A stretch of 64,000 nt of DNA from an uncultured Prevotella sp. GTDB taxonomy: Bacteria > Bacteroidota > Bacteroidia > Bacteroidales > Bacteroidaceae. Shown piece by piece: positions 60,605-64,000 of this stretch. The notes below the pieces were generated by a model that had not been told where the DNA came from, searched no databases, and was given only the letters and a program-made list of their open reading frames with translations. The stretch is from positions 1 to 64,000 of the forward strand of contig CAMOGW010000013.1 of assembly GCA_946614435.1 (NCBI GenBank). Reading direction: 5' to 3'. The number at the start of each line of letters is the position of its first letter. Position 1 is the stretch's first letter. The position numbers and the translations under genes were made by a program.

Positions 60605-60752
60605 AGTACTATGTTGTTTTTGTTTTATATCTGCTGCAAAGATAATGAAAAGTTGTCATTTACGTCATAATAGGTGATTAGTTTTTTCTGAAAAAAGCGT
60701 TAAAAGATTCATAAGTCAAATTCGCGTCTCCGCTTTGGGGAGCACTTCAAAA

Positions 60753-60827
60753 CATCTGCTCCCATCTGCTCCGCTGTTAATCGTTTGATTGACAGTGCGT
60801 TGCAGATGGGAGCAGATGGAGCAGATG
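60753..60827. repeat. inverted short tandem arrays CATCTGCTCC x2 / GGAGCAGATG x2
   Basis: CATCTGCTCC at 60753, 60763; GGAGCAGATG at 60809, 60818, plus partial 60802. Confidence 0.9.
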
Positions 60828-60940
60828 TTTTTCAACTTTTCTCTGTAATGTGTCGAATGCCGGTTCGTGAAGTCTTCAGACCGACTTCGCAGTCTTGGAT
60901 GTCTCACAGCATGCCGCAGGCAATATTACACTGAGTTTCA

Positions 60941-61060
60941 GTCTATATCATCTCGCGATTCTGGCTATGTCGTTTCGTGATTTAGGCTATGTCGTTTCGT
61001 GATTTAGGCTGTATCGTTCCGTGATTCAGGCTGCATCATGTTGTGATTCAGGCTATATTC
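60941..61060. repeat. 22-bp tandem minisatellite, 5 complete copies plus partial
   Basis: Units at 60941, 60963, 60985, 61007, 61029 (ggctatgtcgtttcgtgattta and variants). Confidence 0.92.
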
Positions 61061-62554
61061 TTACAGTGTCACGCCGTTCTTGAAGATGGCTATCTCGCGA
61101 TAGTCGTTCTCCTCATTGCGGGCTTTCTCACCTGATGCAACAGCCAGCACCTTGTCGATGAACTCGGGCACGAGCTCTTCCATGGTGCGTCCTTCAACAA
61201 GCTGTCCGGCTGAGAAGTCAACCCAGTTGGGCTTGCGACGGGCCAAGGTGGGATTTGTGGCAATCTTCATCGTGGGAACGAATGTGCCGAAGGGGGTGCC
61301 GCGTCCGGTGGTGAAGAGCACGAGGTGGCATCCGCTGGAGGCGAGGGCAGTGGCGGCTACGAGGTCGTTGCCGGGAGCCGACAGCAGGTTGAGGCCAGTG
61401 TGCTGCAGGCGGTCGCCATACTCCATCACGCCGCTGACAGGGGCGCGTCCGCACTTCTGCGTGCATCCGAGCGCCTTGTCTTCAAGGGTAGATATGCCGC
61501 CAGCCTTGTTGCCTGGTGAAGGATTCTCGCCGACGGGCTCGCCGTGGGAGAGGAAGTAGTTCTTGAAGTTGTTGATGAGCGAGACGGTCTTCTCGAACAG
61601 CTCGGGCGTCTCGCAACGGTTCATGAGGATGGTCTCGGCACCAAACATCTCGGGCACCTCAGTGAGCACGCTCGTGCCGCCCTGTGCCACGAGCCAGTCG
61701 CTGAACTCGCCTACGAGCGGATTGGCGGTGATGCCAGAGAAGCCGTCGCTGCCGCCGCACTTGAGACCTACGCGCAGCTTCGATACAGGTACGTCCTGTC
61801 GCTTGTCGTTCTTGGCGATGGCATAGAGCTCGCGCAGTACCTGCATGGCTGCCTCTACCTCGTCGCCCTCCACTTTCTGCGTGACGAGGAGCCGGATGCG
61901 GTCCTTGTCGTAGTCGCCCAGTGTCTCCATGAAGGCATCGGGCTGATTGTTCTCGCAGCCCAGTCCCAAGACGAGCACGGCGCCAGCATTAGGGTGGAGC
62001 ACAATGTCGCGCAGCACCTTGCGGGTGTTCTCATGGTCGCCCGAGAGCTGTGAACAGCCGAAGTTGTGATGCCAGGCATACACGCTGTCGATGCCCTCGC
62101 AGCCCGTCTCCTCGCGCAGCTTCTTGGCGATTCGCTCGGCTATGCCGTTGACGCATCCCACAGTGGGCACAATCCACACCTCATTGCGAATGCCTACTTC
62201 GCCATTCTTGCGAACGTAGCCCTTGAATGTACGATTCTCTTTCTTGATGTTAAGTGGCTCGTTTACAGGATTGTATGTATATTCGAGTGTGCCAGCCAGA
62301 TTCGTCTTCAGATTATTTTCGTTCACCCATTCGCCGGCCTTCAGGTCGCGACGGGCATGACCGATGGGGTAGCCGTACTTGATGATGTTCTCGCCCTCCT
62401 TCACATCGCGGAGCAGCACTTTATGGCCAGCAGGCACGTCCTCTGCCAGTACGACGCGCTCACCTCCGGCTTCAATCACGTCGCCTTTCTTTTTCTCAAC
62501 GAGGCAGACAACTACAGAGTCTGCAGGATTAATTTTCAAATAGGTTTGTTGCAT
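61061..62554 (-). CDS. uxaA: altronate dehydratase
   Basis: SAF domain + altronase 'HNFGCSQLSGDHENTRKVL', 'LKCGGSDGFSGITANP'; start reassigned to MQQTYLK. Confidence 0.94.
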   Translation of the reverse strand: MQQTYLKINPADSVVVCLVEKKKGDVIEAGGERVVLAEDVPAGHKVLLRDVKEGENIIKYGYPIGHARRDLKAGEWVNENNLKTNLAGTLEYTYNPVNEPLNIKKENRTFKGYVRKNGEVGIRNEVWIVPTVGCVNGIAERIAKKLREETGCEGIDSVYAWHHNFGCSQLSGDHENTRKVLRDIVLHPNAGAVLVLGLGCENNQPDAFMETLGDYDKDRIRLLVTQKVEGDEVEAAMQVLRELYAIAKNDKRQDVPVSKLRVGLKCGGSDGFSGITANPLVGEFSDWLVAQGGTSVLTEVPEMFGAETILMNRCETPELFEKTVSLINNFKNYFLSHGEPVGENPSPGNKAGGISTLEDKALGCTQKCGRAPVSGVMEYGDRLQHTGLNLLSAPGNDLVAATALASSGCHLVLFTTGRGTPFGTFVPTMKIATNPTLARRKPNWVDFSAGQLVEGRTMEELVPEFIDKVLAVASGEKARNEENDYREIAIFKNGVTL

Positions 62555-62600
62555 AACGATTAGTATTTTGTTTAGATGAATAATCATTGGTGGATGGGGG

Positions 62601-63668
62601 CTACCCCATGTTCTCGCGACGATAGAAATTAATGTTCTCGCGCGTAAGCAGTTCGATGGGCATGTAGTTGACGGGGTTCACCTCTTTCTTCATAATGATG
62701 GCATTGAACAGAGTCATCACGCAAGCATAGCCCTGCATGTAAGCATGCTGGGCCACGAGGAAGGAAATGCTGCCCTGTTTCACGCACTCTGCATTCTTGG
62801 GCACCACGTCGTAGCCCATAATCTGCACGTCGCGGCGATTGCTCTTCAAGAGAAATTCACCCACGATGTGAGCCTTTGAGTTGAAAGTGATGCAATGGTG
62901 GATGTTGGGGTGAGCCTTGAAAAACGTCTCAAGCGTGTTGTCGTAGGTCTCGGGCTTGTCCCAAGGCAGATCTACGTCAATGATGTTGACCTTTGGGAAG
63001 TGGTCGGCCATGTAGTGACGGAAGCCCGTCTCGCGGTTCATCTGCTGTTTGGAGCCCACCTGTCCGTTCTTGAGCAGCTTCATGAGCATAATCTCTTTCT
63101 CTTTCAGAGCGACCAGCATGAGCATGCGTGCAGCGAAGTAGCCGCTCTGGAAGGAGTCCTGCCCGTAGAAGGCCAATGGCTTGAGATCGGGCATGTAGGA
63201 GTCGAGCAGGATGAAGGGAATCTGCAGTTCGTGCAGCTTGTCGGTGAAGAGCCTGGTCACGTCGAGCGTTGAGGGAATGACAATCACGCCGTCGGGCTGC
63301 TCTTTCAGACATTCGCGTGCCGTCTTTGAGAAGCTTGTGGGGTTGAACCGTTCATAATACATGATGTGAAGGGTGATGCCGAAGTCGCGTCGCAGCTCTG
63401 TGGCACCGCTTGCTCCTTCCTCAATCTCGTCCCAGTAAGCCTCGTTCTCGTGGCTGGGTATGACCAGGAAAAATCGGTAGTCCTTGTTGTAGGCCAGAGC
63501 CGAAGCATACATGTTGGGACGGTAGTCCATTTCCTCGAGCGCCTTCTCTACCTTCTCTCGCGCTGCTTTCGAAACGTTGGGGCGCTCGTGCAGCACACGG
63601 TCAACGGTTCCTACACTCACGCCAGCGCGCTCGGCTATATCCTTAATACGAATTTTGTCTGAAGCCAT
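62601..63668 (-). CDS. LacI-family transcriptional regulator (hexuronate locus)
   Basis: 'RIKDIAERAGVSVGTVDRVLHERPNVSKAAREKVEKALEEMDYRPN' HTH + periplasmic-binding fold. Confidence 0.93.
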   Translation of the reverse strand: MASDKIRIKDIAERAGVSVGTVDRVLHERPNVSKAAREKVEKALEEMDYRPNMYASALAYNKDYRFFLVIPSHENEAYWDEIEEGASGATELRRDFGITLHIMYYERFNPTSFSKTARECLKEQPDGVIVIPSTLDVTRLFTDKLHELQIPFILLDSYMPDLKPLAFYGQDSFQSGYFAARMLMLVALKEKEIMLMKLLKNGQVGSKQQMNRETGFRHYMADHFPKVNIIDVDLPWDKPETYDNTLETFFKAHPNIHHCITFNSKAHIVGEFLLKSNRRDVQIMGYDVVPKNAECVKQGSISFLVAQHAYMQGYACVMTLFNAIIMKKEVNPVNYMPIELLTRENINFYRRENMG

Positions 63669-63792
63669 TGTTATAATAAAAGTAATCTTCTTGCAAAATT
63701 AGGAAAAAGAAATGAAATAACAAAACGATTGGGAGTGAACTTTCTGTCGGGCGGCCATATTTTTATGGAAAGGGCGAATTTTTTTGCTAACT

Positions 63793-63824
63793 TTTGTTTG
63801 TTTAGAAAAAAAACACTATCTTTG
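63793..63824 (+). promoter_or_regulatory. kdgK promoter TTTG-N20-TATCTTTG
   Basis: TTTG 63793-63796, TATCTTTG 63817-63824. Confidence 0.65.
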
Positions 63825-63877
63825 CCACTGTAAATGAATAATATTTAGTTTAATCTATAAAAAACAAACAAAAATCT

Positions 63878-64000
63878 ATGGCTAAAATCGTAACATTAGG
63901 CGAGATTATGCTTCGCCTGTCGCCTCAGGGCAATGACCGTTTCATTCAGAGTGAGTCCTTCCGTATTATCCCCGGTGGCGGCGAAGCAAACGTTGCTGTG
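63878..64000 (+). CDS. kdgK: 2-dehydro-3-deoxygluconokinase (PfkB family), truncated by window end
   Basis: MAKIVTLGEIMLRLSPQGNDRFIQSESFRIIPGGGEANVAV...; next to uxaA/LacI. Confidence 0.88.
   Translation, partial: MAKIVTLGEIMLRLSPQGNDRFIQSESFRIIPGGGEANVAV

Noticed and set aside
59768-60670. 300-aa plus ORF antisense to the acidic-tail protein
   Set aside because: Valine/leucine-rich translation is complement of acidic/Lys codons; the minus frame is the plausible gene
60941-61060. CRISPR array
   Set aside because: 22-bp units are directly adjacent with no spacers and no cas genes in window
63795-63874. Inverted TTTTGTTTGTTT / AAACAAACAAAA around the kdgK promoter as LacI operator
   Set aside because: Low-complexity A/T runs coinciding with -33 and RBS; too weak to claim as an operator

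Overview
Window from a Bacteroidales genome, Prevotella/Segatella-like. Support: canonical TTTG-N19-TAnnTTTG promoters, a T9SS C-terminal domain protein, a DUF5024/ECF-sigma locus, and a BT4734/DUF3987 primase module. The core backbone carries dcp, a dCMP deaminase, an S41 protease, the complete F1Fo ATP synthase operon, a methylmalonyl-CoA decarboxylase-type cluster, uxaB, a DEAD-box helicase, lptG-like/tgt/lon, a GH106 + CE12 pectin pair, uvrA, leuB, nth, ilvC, pgi, nhaC, and uxaA/LacI/kdgK. The left end (1-2.6 kb) is the edge of an integrated element: two HTH proteins plus a tyrosine recombinase. The 35.5-50.8 kb stretch is accessory and the most interesting part. It holds a primase-helicase/Bro-N/M15-peptidase module and an HU-like + 33-aa 'smalltalk'-type peptide module. 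Both halves carry the same TGACCAAA iteron-like arrays. Between them lie an AAA ATPase, an ECF sigma operon, and a graveyard of internally deleted defence/TA genes (YoeB, HsdR, AbiEi/AbiEii remnants). A second cross-cutting signal is a set of six dispersed tandem arrays, all with exactly 7-bp period, sharing a degenerate NTKANAR consensus. Two small CDSs below the ORF-track cutoff (an MmdE-like 50 aa and the 33-aa peptide) were recovered by eye. All family calls are from reading the translations; no database search was run.
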